Assembly (NCBI GenBank): GCA_021234155.1
Contig: JAJEKV010000049.1
Span: forward strand, 1,703,487-1,767,486
From: Isoetes taiwanensis
Taxonomy: Eukaryota > Streptophyta > Lycopodiopsida > Isoetales > Isoetaceae
Length of the DNA stretch: 64,000 nt
Direction of reading: 5' to 3'
Position numbers and translations under genes: made by a program. The notes under the pieces are model-generated. The model was given only the letters and a program-made list of their open reading frames with translations, did no database searches and was not told the origin of the DNA. Each line of letters opens with the position of its first letter. Position 1 is the first letter of the stretch. This document shows, piece after piece, positions 12,372-22,229 of this stretch.

Positions 12372-13130
12372 CCATTTACTATACAATCAAAGAAATTCAT
12401 TAAATCGAGAAACAACAATCTTAGGCAATTTAGAGAGAAAACGAATTTTATACCAGGATGGAAGTAGCACTTGCATGTCCTCTTTTCTTTGCCATGGCCA
12501 GAGCTTGGAACCATCACTCAAGGGCAACAGATAAACAAAATCCATTATTTGAGCGTAGCGGCAAGGGAAACCCTGAACAGAAACTGCAGTGTTTCTCAAA
12601 ACAAAATGTCAGACTGCCAAAACTGATACAGCCAAAATCGGCACAACAGAGGGTCTGATGGATTTCCTTTCTGCACAGTTCCTTCATGGAATGTGCTTAC
12701 AAAAGTGACACATACTTCAGCTTATGAAATAAATCAGAGAGACAGAAGCCATAAGACTAAAGAAGAAAACAAAAATTCTAGTACCTTAAGAAATATCCAG
12801 GGTTTGCCGAATGCCTTGATCTGCTCTGCCATATGAAAGATGATTGCCGAGCGACAAGAAAGAACAAAAGGGGGAGAATCCGTGGCCAGGAATATTTGGC
12901 AAGGCCCACAGGTTCTGGAGTAGCGACGTTCCCTGTGTGCTATTTTTCTCAGCCGTCTTCTTCCTTAGATCTTCATCATTCCATTCCAGATCCTTATTTT
13001 CAAACATCTGTATATTAAAAGAGTTGGATTCTAAGTTAAAGTTTAACCTCTGCCCTTTACCACACAAGTAATCTCTAAGATTTGAAATATAACAATATAA
13101 TTCATACTTTACAACAAACTTGTTCATTGT
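12372..13130 (-). other. Further exon-like blocks, gene unknown
   Basis: The minus strand has open blocks at 12599-12450 and 13018-12786 with plausible splice borders: AATATACAG before 13009, AAG/GTACTAG near 12783 and CCTG/GTATAAA near 12453. They may be upstream exons of the same captured gene or another gene. I recognise no domain. Confidence 0.3.
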
Positions 13131-13779
13131 GGAAGAATGGATTTTTGAGATATAGTCTTACCTCATAGGACATATCCGAGGACTTTGGGGACCTTCTCAT
13201 CCCGAGAAACACGTTAGTGATAATGATAACGCCGCAAAGCATCATAAAGAATAGATTAGACACCAAAGTTTGTTGGTATCATCCAACAAGGTTGTGAGAC
13301 ATGACAAATAGCCAAACCTCGGATGAAGCACTTCAAGCAATGAAAGAACAATCAATGCCAATAAATTTTATTATATGCTCGCTTAGAAATCAAAGCGGGG
13401 ATTACTAAAAGCGATATCCAGATCGTGATCATTGGGATATTCAACAAGTATCTCCTGCTCGTCGTCTTCAGGATACTGTACGCATCGTTGCTGATCAATC
13501 CTCCTTTGCTCTGCCGCAAACCGTCTCCATTGCAAAAAGGAAAAAATCACAAACAGACGCGATTATGTCAATACGAGCCATATCCTTGACTGGCTAACCG
13601 GCTACTCAGTGAAAGAAGAGCCTCGCCGACTAACTAGGATGACCGCCAGTTTAAGGGCTGTACCAAGTTTTTAGCAGTTTTCTGAATATACTAGGTATAT
13701 ACCAGCATATTCTTGAAATATGCTAAGAACCCACCTCAACAAGGGTTTGCCCCCCTAGGGGCAACCCAAAAAACTCACT
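13131..13779. repeat. Second copy of the GACTAACTAGGATGACC block
   Basis: 13553-13590 (ACAGACGCGATTATGTCAAT) and 13628-13772 repeat the two parts seen at 7815-8005, in the same orientation but reversed order. The first 400 bases of this stretch hold nothing else that I recognise. Confidence 0.55.
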
Positions 13780-14959
13780 AAATTCGCATGGTGTGATCCA
13801 CTTTCTTATTTGTTGTCAAATTAAAATTAAACACAAGTACTCATTCCTATTTGTATCTAAAATGCTTTAACACTCTTAAGTACATAAGTCATTATCCCTT
13901 TTCAAAGAGCATATTATTTTTCAAGAAGAATCACACCAAGCGAATAGTACATATGCAACAAAAATGGAACACACTAAATTCGCATCGTGTGATCCACTTT
14001 CTTATTTGTTGTCAAATTAAAATTAAACACAAGTACCCCTTCTCATTTAATGCTTTACCACCCCAAGTGCATAAAGTTATTAGTCCTTTTCAAAGAGCAT
14101 ATCTTTTTTTAAGAAGGATCACATCAAGCATCCTATTTGCATCTAAAATACTTTACCAACTCTAGTAGTACATAAAGTTATTAGCTCTTTTCAAAAAGCA
14201 AACACTTTATCAATAAATGAGCACGTCACATATCCACACTTAACTTCAAATAAGACACATATATAAGTAATTTTACTATAGGAAGTCATCTTTTTCCAAA
14301 AAGATCACACCAAGCGAATTTTGTATAAGCTAAAAGGTTGGAATATATTAAATTCGCATGGTGTGATCCACTTTCTTGTTTGTTGTCAATAGATAATAAC
14401 ACCAAGCTAATCAAACCTAACAATGTTTCCATATGTGACACTTTGAGTTAACTGATCCAAAAGGCTCATGAAAGCGACATTTTATACAATATGTCTTTGG
14501 AGCTTTTGTGTCGTGGCATTAGTAAACACCTCTAATGGAGCAAATATTTTGTAACTCATTTTTTCAACAACCCTGGATGCACGTCTTATCAAACATTTCT
14601 TCATTGCAAGGACACCATTCTCATAAGGCTTGCACAATTCGCTTAAAAGAGGTCATGGGACGACTTTCAAGCTCGGCTCCCACAACTTTACAACGTAAAA
14701 CTAGATGCCCATTGCCCTGAATGTATATCTTGGAAAAGCATGTCTCTTATGTCCATATGTTAGACAACAACGATGCTAGTAATGCTTTTCCCTAGTCTCA
14801 AATCCCCGACATCTGATAAATATAGCCCAAAGAAAAATATTTGATTAAGTGAGTGAATATAAATCAAGAAAAGGGAAGAAAAAAGAAGCAAGGATCACAT
14901 GACGCGAAATCTCACTACACATTTACAAAGTGCATATGCATTTTCGCATGGTGTGATCC
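13780..14959. repeat. Cluster of hairpin-forming GGATCACACC inverted repeats, right cluster
   Basis: ATTCGCATGGTGTGATCC occurs at 13782, 13978 (one change), 14352 and 14942. The opposite orientation (GATCACACCAAGCGAAT or variants) occurs at 13930, 14116, 14303 and 14892. Neighbouring head-to-head pairs could fold back, and 14892-14959 is a compact hairpin unit like 6988-7055. The intervening DNA also repeats (CTTATTTGTTGTCAAATT, TACATAAAGTTATTAG). This looks like nested or tandem copies of a small MITE. No protein is encoded. Confidence 0.6.
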
Positions 14960-15743
14960 ATGTATTATTGAGGGTGCAAATTTGCAAATATCCTCCTCTT
15001 CAAATCCCTTCCCCCCTCCCTTCCCTTTTTTTTTGCAATATACTATCCATAGCATTTATTTTGAACCCTATAGTTCTACCTATTCATTGCGTATGAATGT
15101 CGCTTCCGGGTGATGTAACTCCATAGTCACCCTTCGTTAAGGATAGCATTCTCACCCACGAGCCTATGGATAGATATCCTTCCACCGTCAGATCGATCGG
15201 TCGTTGAATTGTAAGAGTGAATGGCAGGGAGCAATACGATGAATGGGAAGAGCTAAAAAGTAGAAAAACTTTAGAATGAAAATTTGGGTAGTAAAAACAT
15301 GGCATGTAACGTATGTTTTTTTATGCGCACATCGCCTCGCCGTTGTTGCTTAACTCTATGCTCGCACCAAAAAACACGAACACTATTGTAGACTTGGATT
15401 CCAAATGAAGAGCGAAGGCGGAGAGGATGCACGTAGCGGCGCTAATGTGAACAATGGAAATCTTGGTGCCAAAATTTGATAAGGTGGTTGGTGCATGTGG
15501 GCATGTGCACAGTAGGCGGGAAAAATAGCCATTATTTTGGTCCGCGATACGATTTTCGAAAAATGCGGGCCATTAATGTGGTTGCAATGAATGCACAAAC
15601 ATGTCCTATGAAATTTCGCCATGTGGATGCCAAGTAAGCCTGCTCCTCTTTCTACTTGCCAACTAATACTGACTTTGGAAAAAAATGCGCAAACATCATT
15701 GGTCGCGAGAAACATGACGTGGAATTCTGGCATCCAAGATATG
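14960..15743. other. Non-coding right interior of the TIR element
   Basis: No gene is recognised. Open frames on the minus strand (15084-15305, 15383-15733) lack motifs, and the latter overlaps the inverted-repeat end. Confidence 0.4.
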
Positions 15744-15775
15744 GGCCATTTTGAGACCCCAAATCTGCCCTAATG
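15744..15775 (-). repeat. Right TIR of the 10.6-kb element
   Basis: Reverse complement of the left TIR at 5190-5221 with one difference; it ends ...CTGCCCTAATG. Confidence 0.85.
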
Positions 15776-16171
15776 CATAATATTTCTAAATCTATTATCG
15801 AGAAAGATAAGGACTTGTACTTGAGGTGGGGTGCAGGTGATACTAAAGGGCTTGTTGTGCTGGATAACAGAAATTTACTGAACAAGGCTGCTCACTTTGT
15901 ATTTTACCATGGGAATCAAAGGCTTACTGCAAGTTTAACTTATACATTGTGCAGAATGATCAAATCTAGGAAGTATACACTATCAAGGAATGGGCCAGGG
16001 CATAGATGTTACTGGGATGATTCTATTCCTTGTGTGAAAAGGACGTGAACTTCGAAGATAGCTGAGACCCTTCCTTTAGCCCTGATGTTGTTATTCTAGA
16101 GCCTGGCGTGGATTACATTCCAATCCACACGGGTGATAACATATTGGTTGTGTGGATTGACCTTATATAGT
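15776..16171 (+). pseudogene. Rep of Replitron-like transposon, C-terminal part, broken
   Basis: The frame resumes with HNISKSIIEKDKDLYLRWGAG and goes on with LLNKAAHFVFYHGNQRL and TASLTYTL, which align with copy 2. Between KYTLS and RNGPGHRCYWDD about 50 codons present in copy 2 are missing. The frame then shifts and meets a stop (NFEDS*) before the conserved end VVILEPGVDYIPIHTGD. This C-terminal part has no motif known to me. It follows the HUH domain directly and probably corresponds to the extra domain described next to the Rep domain in Replitron transposases. It is non-functional. Confidence 0.7.
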
Positions 16172-16261
16172 TTTAATTCACCTGTACACTTTGTAATCCG
16201 CTTTGTGAGTTTCGGTTTTGTTCTTGTTTTGGGTAGTTCCTATTGGTAACTTCCTGTTACA

Positions 16262-16630
16262 GGGTTGTGATGGAGAGCAATAGAGGGAGATGTACAAGGT
16301 CTTGCCCTTTAGTCTTGAGCTTGGAACATTCACTTCTAAGCTTCAGATTTAAGCGTCCCACTCTGATCCACATGCTTACCCTGGTGAATCTGAGGAAGTA
16401 TTTTGTGTTGAAGAGTTTGTTGCTAATGTGATACAGATTGGAACACTTGCCCATAGGATAGTTGCATCTCTTCGAATATTGACAGCTTACTCGTTTCTTT
16501 GATGCTATAGATTACGCAATGTATAGCGTGGGGGGGAATAGCTGGGCTGGGAGTGCCAATTTCTGAACTATATACCTTGAGATCCCACACTAGCCTTGCC
16601 AAAGCTCCGTTGGTACAAGAAATCTGATAG
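16262..16630 (+). pseudogene. Second coding block of Replitron-like copy 1, decayed
   Basis: Pieces in shifting frames read SHSDPHAYPGESEEVF, then EEFVANVIQIGTLAHRIVAS, then GVPISELYTLRS and SLAKAPLVQEI. Each aligns in order with the 37338-37817 product of copy 2. Stops and frameshifts separate them. Conservation at protein level in two diverged copies supports a real element-encoded product, either a separate small protein or a downstream exon of Rep. The block follows a CCTGTTACAG acceptor-like sequence. Confidence 0.6.
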
Positions 16631-17327
16631 GTTGGCGATGTCATTTGGCACGCCCAGTCTGGACCGCCCATGAATTACTGTGTGCTATTATTTTTGGTGC
16701 TTGTACAGGCACATGGACACTTTTCTGTTATGTTGATGTGAATAAACCAATTTATGATTTCTATCCATTTACACTGTATGCTTATGATTGCGTTATCCTA
16801 TTCATATTAACACATCTGAAATTTTAGTGGGCTACGACCCCTGGGTATATGGGCAATCCCTTGTGTTAGGATTTCTCCTATGCCCGAATGAGCATGGGCA
16901 TTGTACTGGTGTTCAAATCTCCAGGCTCACTGATGACGCTCATTTGTTTTCACTTGCAAAACATAGATCATGGTAATTGGGCTCTTGCAATTGAACCTTC
17001 AAGAGCCTTTTGAGTCATTGCCACCATCCGGGAGTATAGAGCTGGAGCTCTCAGGAAGATATGGAGTTAAAGCTTTCAGTCCTCTGAGGTCGCTGAGAGC
17101 ATGAGTGTTCTATGACATCAAACTCAGCGCTCTCAGGGACATAAGAGGCATCTTTGCGCGAGCACTTCAGGTAAGTGGAGAGCATTGGACTCCAATCGGG
17201 ATTCAATTCCCCAAGCTTCCTTGATCTTGGAAAGTTTGGTTTGCTATAGTGTATGTCTGATGTGTTGCATGCGTGTTGGGAGAGGGTAACCATCCGATTG
17301 GGGCTTTTTAAATGCCACTTACAAAAC

Positions 17328-17363
17328 GGGTCAACATGGGGTTGTTTGACCCCATCTTGACTT
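17328..17363 (+). repeat. 3' terminal hairpin of Replitron-like copy 1
   Basis: GGGTCAA and TTGACCC form a 7-bp stem with an 11-base loop, followed by CCATCTTGACTT. Position and sequence match the end of copy 2. Confidence 0.6.
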
Positions 17364-17581
17364 GTTTGACCCCATCTTGACTTGGAACGGACGCCCACAT
17401 GAATCGTTGGGGAATATTCTGCAGAATGTCATCAGTCCACAGAAAATCAAAACACACGCCCTACCCAAGAAAGCTCAGGTCCTTGAACCACTAGAATGCA
17501 AAAAAGAAAAAAAGAAAAAAGAGAAAAAGAAAAAATTGCGCTTTTAAATAAGATGCAAGAAAATGGACGCCTGCATTATCC

Positions 17582-19394
17582 ATGGCTTTGGCTTCTCCGG
17601 TTTCTCAAGCGAGCTCTTGCATTTCACCGTTTTACCCTAAACCATGCCTAATAATCCATCCCCAAACCAGAAAGCGATTGTTATGCTTCAGCTCCATGGC
17701 CAGCCACAACGGAAACTCCAAAAACCAGCCCAATAAGAAAGCCATGCATGTTGTAATGCCATTACTTGCAGCTGCTTTTGTAGGTTGTTGCTTCCCCGAA
17801 AGTTCTTTTTTTTTTCCTTGGGGTATTAGGCTAAATAGCTGATTCTGCAGGATGTATGCAACCGGCCCAGGGTCTGGAATGGCCAGACCTTGCTTTGAAA
17901 CCCGTGGTAGCAGATGCGGAACTTCAGAGCCCATCCACAGATGATGCTTATCAAAAACTACTTCAAAAAATCAAGGTAATTGCCAGTATGTTTGTGAGTC
18001 TATGTTCCTGGAGAGGACGTGTTCAACCTGCATTTCCAGGAAAATTGGGCTTTGTCTTCTGTGAATCTGCGTGCTCCCTGAAATGACGAGCGTAGTTTGC
18101 ATTTTAGGAAAAGAAGGCCCAAAGAATAGGTGGGCAGAGAGCAGCAGAAAGTCCATTAACAACTTCAATAGGTGGGCAGAGAGCAACAGAAAGTCCATCA
18201 ACAAGTTCAAATGTGGTAAGCCATCTGACCATTGACTTAGTTTTGTGGTTATTGATAGTTTCTGATGCTAATCAGATGAGCGGGCATCTTTTGTGTCATG
18301 AAGTCTAAAGAAATGCTACAAAAAGATGAGAAAGTCAAGGAGGCACCCCGAAATTCAAGAACTCCATCAGTACCAAAGGTACTATTTCTAGTTCAATTTT
18401 TTTCTGAGGTAGTTAGTTTCAATGGGGATAATTAGCAGTATCATAGAGCAACAGACAATTCAGATATTTTTTCTTATGTTAGGTTGGTAATGTCTAATAT
18501 GACAACGTAGGAATTCCTCCAATTATCAAGCACCTGAACACGAGGAAGTTCTTACATGCACAGTTGCAACATGCTTGTCATATATTGATCTCTTAGGATT
18601 TTTGTAGCCTTTATCTTCTTTTATTTAAGGATGACATGGAAAATGGCATATCAAAACATGGAGTGGAATTTTACTGTCATAGACCACTTTGGACGGGACA
18701 AAGGCAGCGCATGCTATCTGTCTACAGATCAATGATGTCAAGGGTGAAGAGAGGCGTTGACTTAATTAGCATCTTATATATGATTTTGCAGGCACAGGTT
18801 GTATCATCAGGAAAGCAGAGAACCCATGGCTACATGCCATTGTTCTTGGCGCAGTTTCTAATGTTTCTTGGGACTGCAGGAGGTGCAGTGGCAGTTTTTA
18901 TATTTCCAGAGCAAGTTAGTGAGGTAATTTACTAGTGCATCACAACATCTATACTTCTGTTGTGGACCCTTAATTGATTTACTAAATGGGGCATTCAGAA
19001 ATTAAATGACTTCCTTGATAAGACACAACCATATGTGGAAAAGGCGCAACCTATAGCTTCCCAGGTTCAACATTCTTGGGCAGTGCTTTTTAATGTTCCT
19101 TTGCTTGATGGTTTTGATTGTGCTTATTGGTTGATTTCATAGGCGATGAAAACAGGGCAAGAGTTAGCTATACAAGCGCAACCATATATTCAAAAAGCTT
19201 GGGTATCTTCTAAGCCCCTGGCAAAGAAAGCGTTGGAAACTTCAATTCCCTTGGTGAAAAATACTATCGAGGCTTCGAAACCAATTTTAAAAGATGCTTT
19301 TGAAGCTTCAAAGCCACTTATCAAGCAAGTTCAATCTAAAGCAACAACTTCACTACAAGAGATTCAAGAAAAGGCAAAGAACTTGAATCAATAA
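17582..19394 (+). CDS. Spliced gene for putative plastid membrane protein with helical repeats
   Basis: I read seven exons: 17582-17783, 17851-17975, 18108-18215, 18304-18378, 18792-18923, 18999-19064 and 19143-19394, with GT/AG borders and kept phase, giving about 319 residues. Exon 1 has a Ser-rich, basic N-terminus like a plastid transit peptide and then a hydrophobic stretch (PLLAAAFVG). Exon 3 holds a duplicated IGGQRA.ESP unit. Exon 5 has a membrane segment (PLFLAQFLMFLGTAGGAVAVFIF). Exons 6-7 carry short amphipathic repeats (KTQPYVEKAQP, IQAQPYIQKA, SIPLVKN, SKPILKDA, SKPLIKQ). No family is recognised. The first donor (17779 or 17783) and the exon 4 acceptor are uncertain. Upstream is an A/AG-rich tract (17505-17537) and a TTTAAATA box. 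It seems intact, the only spliced host gene here. Confidence 0.68.
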
Positions 19395-20153
19395 TCAGTT
19401 GAAATGGTCTTAGAGGTATAAAGAGACATTACGACAAATTTCAGGAATATATAAAAAATTTGTACACGAATTTGCAGGAAAGATCAAACAATGTTAATTG
19501 ATGGCTGATGCTTGAGAATATTCAGAATGAGAGAGAAGTTCTGAAGTGTCAAATCTGAAAAATGTCTTAGGCCTTTTGAACTTTGGCCAGTTCTGGTTTT
19601 GTTGTAGTGACATGATTTGCCATGCTTGTCAATGCAAATAAGAATAACAAAAACTTGTTAAGATTCGACTGTGTGGACCTGTTTATGAGAATTCCAGAAT
19701 TGTGTTCTTGAGATATCAGAATATAACAGAGAAGATTAACTGAAAAGAAGAAAGGCGTGCAATGCTGGAGCTTTTCATTACGAACGCACATATTGTTCCT
19801 TTTAAGCACGGATTGGATTGGACTGGAGGGTGCAAAATCCATTTAGATGCGTTGAAGCATGGGTTCACTTCTGTATACAAGAATGACTCTTTGGTTGTAC
19901 ACTTTGACACGCCAGAATTACAACCAAAGAGTCATTAGTGTAATGTGAAGTTTTTTGTTAGGTTTAATTCTATGGCCAGGTTTTCCTTTCTCTTTGGCTA
20001 TGGCATAGAATCTGTGCTTTGGCTTTGGCGCTTGAGGTTGATAGTGGCTAGTTTGTGGCTTTGGCTTGCCGAATGAATGGTGTTGGCATTTGTGTTTCAA
20101 GATTTGACCTTTTTGTTCAAGATTGAAGGTTTTCTTAAATTTTTTTATATTTC
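19395..20153. other. Downstream region with an 18-bp perfect hairpin
   Basis: The stretch contains the probable 3' UTR of the preceding gene. Arms AATGACTCTTTGGTTGTA (19882-19899) and its exact complement (19919-19936) form a hairpin with a 19-base loop. No gene is recognised. Confidence 0.5.
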
Positions 20154-20156
20154 TTA

Positions 20157-20655
20157 GGGTACATTCGCACCTGTGGTTAAGTTAAGTTAAACTATGGTTG
20201 AAATTTACATTCGCACTACTAGTTAAGTTAGCATTTAGTTAAGAAATTTAGTTAAGAATTTAGTTAACTTTTAACCAAAAACACTAACTAAACTTGTCGT
20301 CGCACCTTGTTCCGTTAACTTAGCCAAAATTAACTAAAAGTTAATCAAATTAGAAATTAGCACCAAAAGTTAAATCATCCCATTGAGGTCACTTTAAGTT
20401 TAGTTAGAGGTGCTTATAATTTCTTATGTCTTTGGCTAACTTAACTAGACATGTTCAAAAGCATTTAATTAACTAGTTAAGTTATTTTTTGACCAAATTT
20501 TTTAGCTAAACGAGTGCGAAATAGTTTTTTGTTAAGTTAGCCTAGCTAAAAGTTTTAGCTAGCTTTGGTGTGAAGGCAATCATCAGGTTAGTGTTAACTT
20601 AACTTAACAGTAAAAGTTAAGTTAACTAAACTTAAGCATGGGTGCGAATAGACCC
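20157..20655. mobile_element. Tourist-like MITE (PIF/Harbinger type)
   Basis: A 499-bp non-coding element. The left end GGGTACATTCGCACC and the right end read in reverse GGGTCTATTCGCACC are imperfect inverted repeats, and it is flanked on both sides by TTA (20154-20156, 20656-20658). The interior is full of GTTAAGTTA-type motifs in both orientations and could fold extensively. A TTA target duplication with G-rich ends is characteristic of PIF/Harbinger derivatives. Confidence 0.8.
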
Positions 20656-20658
20656 TTA

Positions 20659-22229
20659 TCTGTAGCAATGTTTTACCTTCTTGCTTACCGCCTTTCAGGT
20701 TCAATCTGTCTTTCAGGTTCAAAATCCACTAATCTTGAGGCAGAAGAAGCAGGAACCAAGACATCCAGTTCTTTCTTTGAGGGACTATTTTCTTGTTTGA
20801 GCATATTTACCTTGCTTCATACATTTCTTGGCGATACCATGCCGGCGCAGCTCTGTTTCGACCAAAATAGCCTCTAAATCTGAGAAACATAGGTTCAAAT
20901 GTAAGCATCCTTTTTGTGACTATATCTTCTGTTTGCTAACAATTTGTTTTGGGTAGTTATACATCAACCTTTGTAGTTTATTCAGTAAATAATATGGCAT
21001 TGGTTTTTGTTTGTGCACTACTTTGCATCTTCTTTGTGCATGCAATAGCTGGATTTGGAATTCTTGAAGTGAAAGCATACCTAAATGGTCTTGATGTATC
21101 TGAGTTGTTCTCTTTGGAAGTTCTTCTTGTAAAGTTAACAAATTAATCAAGTCTTCGAACATATAACAACTTGGAATACTACATTGAAAAACACAAGTTG
21201 ATAGAATTGTAAGAGAGCAAAAGATGCTGGTTATTGCCATGGTTCTATTGTGATAGCAATAAAACCGACATTCCTTAGTTGGGACGCCTTATCTCACATC
21301 TCTTGTTTATCATGTCTCTTCTCTCATTTTTCATTCATCGGCATTCTCTTGAGCTAGATTTCTCATCCTTCTTACCTCTTTCGCTTGTAAAGATTTTCCC
21401 TTCAGTCCTAGAAGGCAGTGGACATTCAGTTCCAGTTTATGATTATGAAAACTATTCTTTCAATTTCGGTGCAGGAGTAGTATTATAGTTTTAGGAATTC
21501 CAGTCTGAGTCTGCAATGGATCATTTGTGATGGCTAAAGCAATTCAATTTATTGAATAACGATATGTTCTTGGCAGTTATTCTATTTCATTTTCCTTTTT
21601 CTCATTTTTGCAAATAGGGCTCCCTTTCTTTTTGCATGTTCATAGCTTTGATGCGGGCTGAAGGATGGCGCCAGGATGCCTATATATGGTCGATTGCAGT
21701 GAGATGGATAGAGACTTGTCTGATGAGCTAGAAACCTACCATACATAAGAGGTTTTTTGTTCTTTATCGATTCAAATTTCGTTTACTTTGGCCTTTGATT
21801 TCTTCAGAGCTTGGATGAATAGGTTAGTCTACTTCATCAGGCCGAATTTCATCATAGCATGGTAGGATAGGAAGGAATTGCATTGAATTTTAAGTTGTCT
21901 CTGGTGTTGTCTTGCATTTTTTTGGTAAATTGGTAGGTGCTACACCGCTCTTATTTTCTGCGTGTCATGCTGCAAAGTGACCTGCCACAGTTCTAGTGCC
22001 TAATTTTTTTTTGCAGATTTTACTTTGTCGGCGATCCCTTGGGTTCAGGACTAGCATCATTCATTAATCCTGTATATTTATCCAAAATCTTCTGGAATTT
22101 TGCCATGGGACTAGATTCAAGGGAAGATCTGAGTGTTTGCATAAACCGCTTTCAATCTTTTGCATAGCTGTAGTGCCTTTCTCTTTTCCCTTTCCATTCT
22201 ACGTCTATAGAGTGGGTAGACGTTGCTAA
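20659..22229. other. No recognisable gene
   Basis: Short frames such as 20638-20877 and 20949-21146 have no motif. Pyrimidine tracts before AG suggest old intron-exon structure, but I could not build a gene. Confidence 0.35.

Larger units (their letters stand above)
5190..15775. mobile_element. 10.6-kb TIR element carrying captured gene fragments
   Basis: The ends are inverted repeats: the left end CATTAGGGCGGATTTGGGG and the right end read in reverse CATTAGGGCAGATTTGGGG match over 32 bp with one difference, ending in AAAATGGCC. A further block containing CCACGTCAT is shared about 15-40 bases inside. The insertion splits the Rep frame of the Replitron-like copy exactly: ...CCACCTT is followed at 15776 by CATAATATT, restoring His-Asn-Ile-Ser. 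Either there is no target duplication, or it is 3 bp (CAT at 5190-5192 and 15776-15778). No transposase was found. The interior carries exon-like pieces of a lipase-like gene and of a PPR gene, so it resembles a non-autonomous gene-capturing (Pack-type) element. I cannot assign the superfamily from the TIR alone. Confidence 0.8.
15776..17383 (+). mobile_element. Replitron-like element, copy 1, 3' part
   Basis: This is the continuation of the element begun at 4405. It holds the C-terminal half of Rep, a decayed second coding block (16340-16630), a stem-loop at 16906-16925 (CTGGTGTTCAAATCTCCAG), and a 3' hairpin GGGTCAA/TTGACCC at 17328-17352 followed by CCATCTTGACTT. The last 20 bases (17344-17363) are duplicated at 17364-17383. 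The same hairpin and tail end copy 2 at 38427. Confidence 0.7.
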
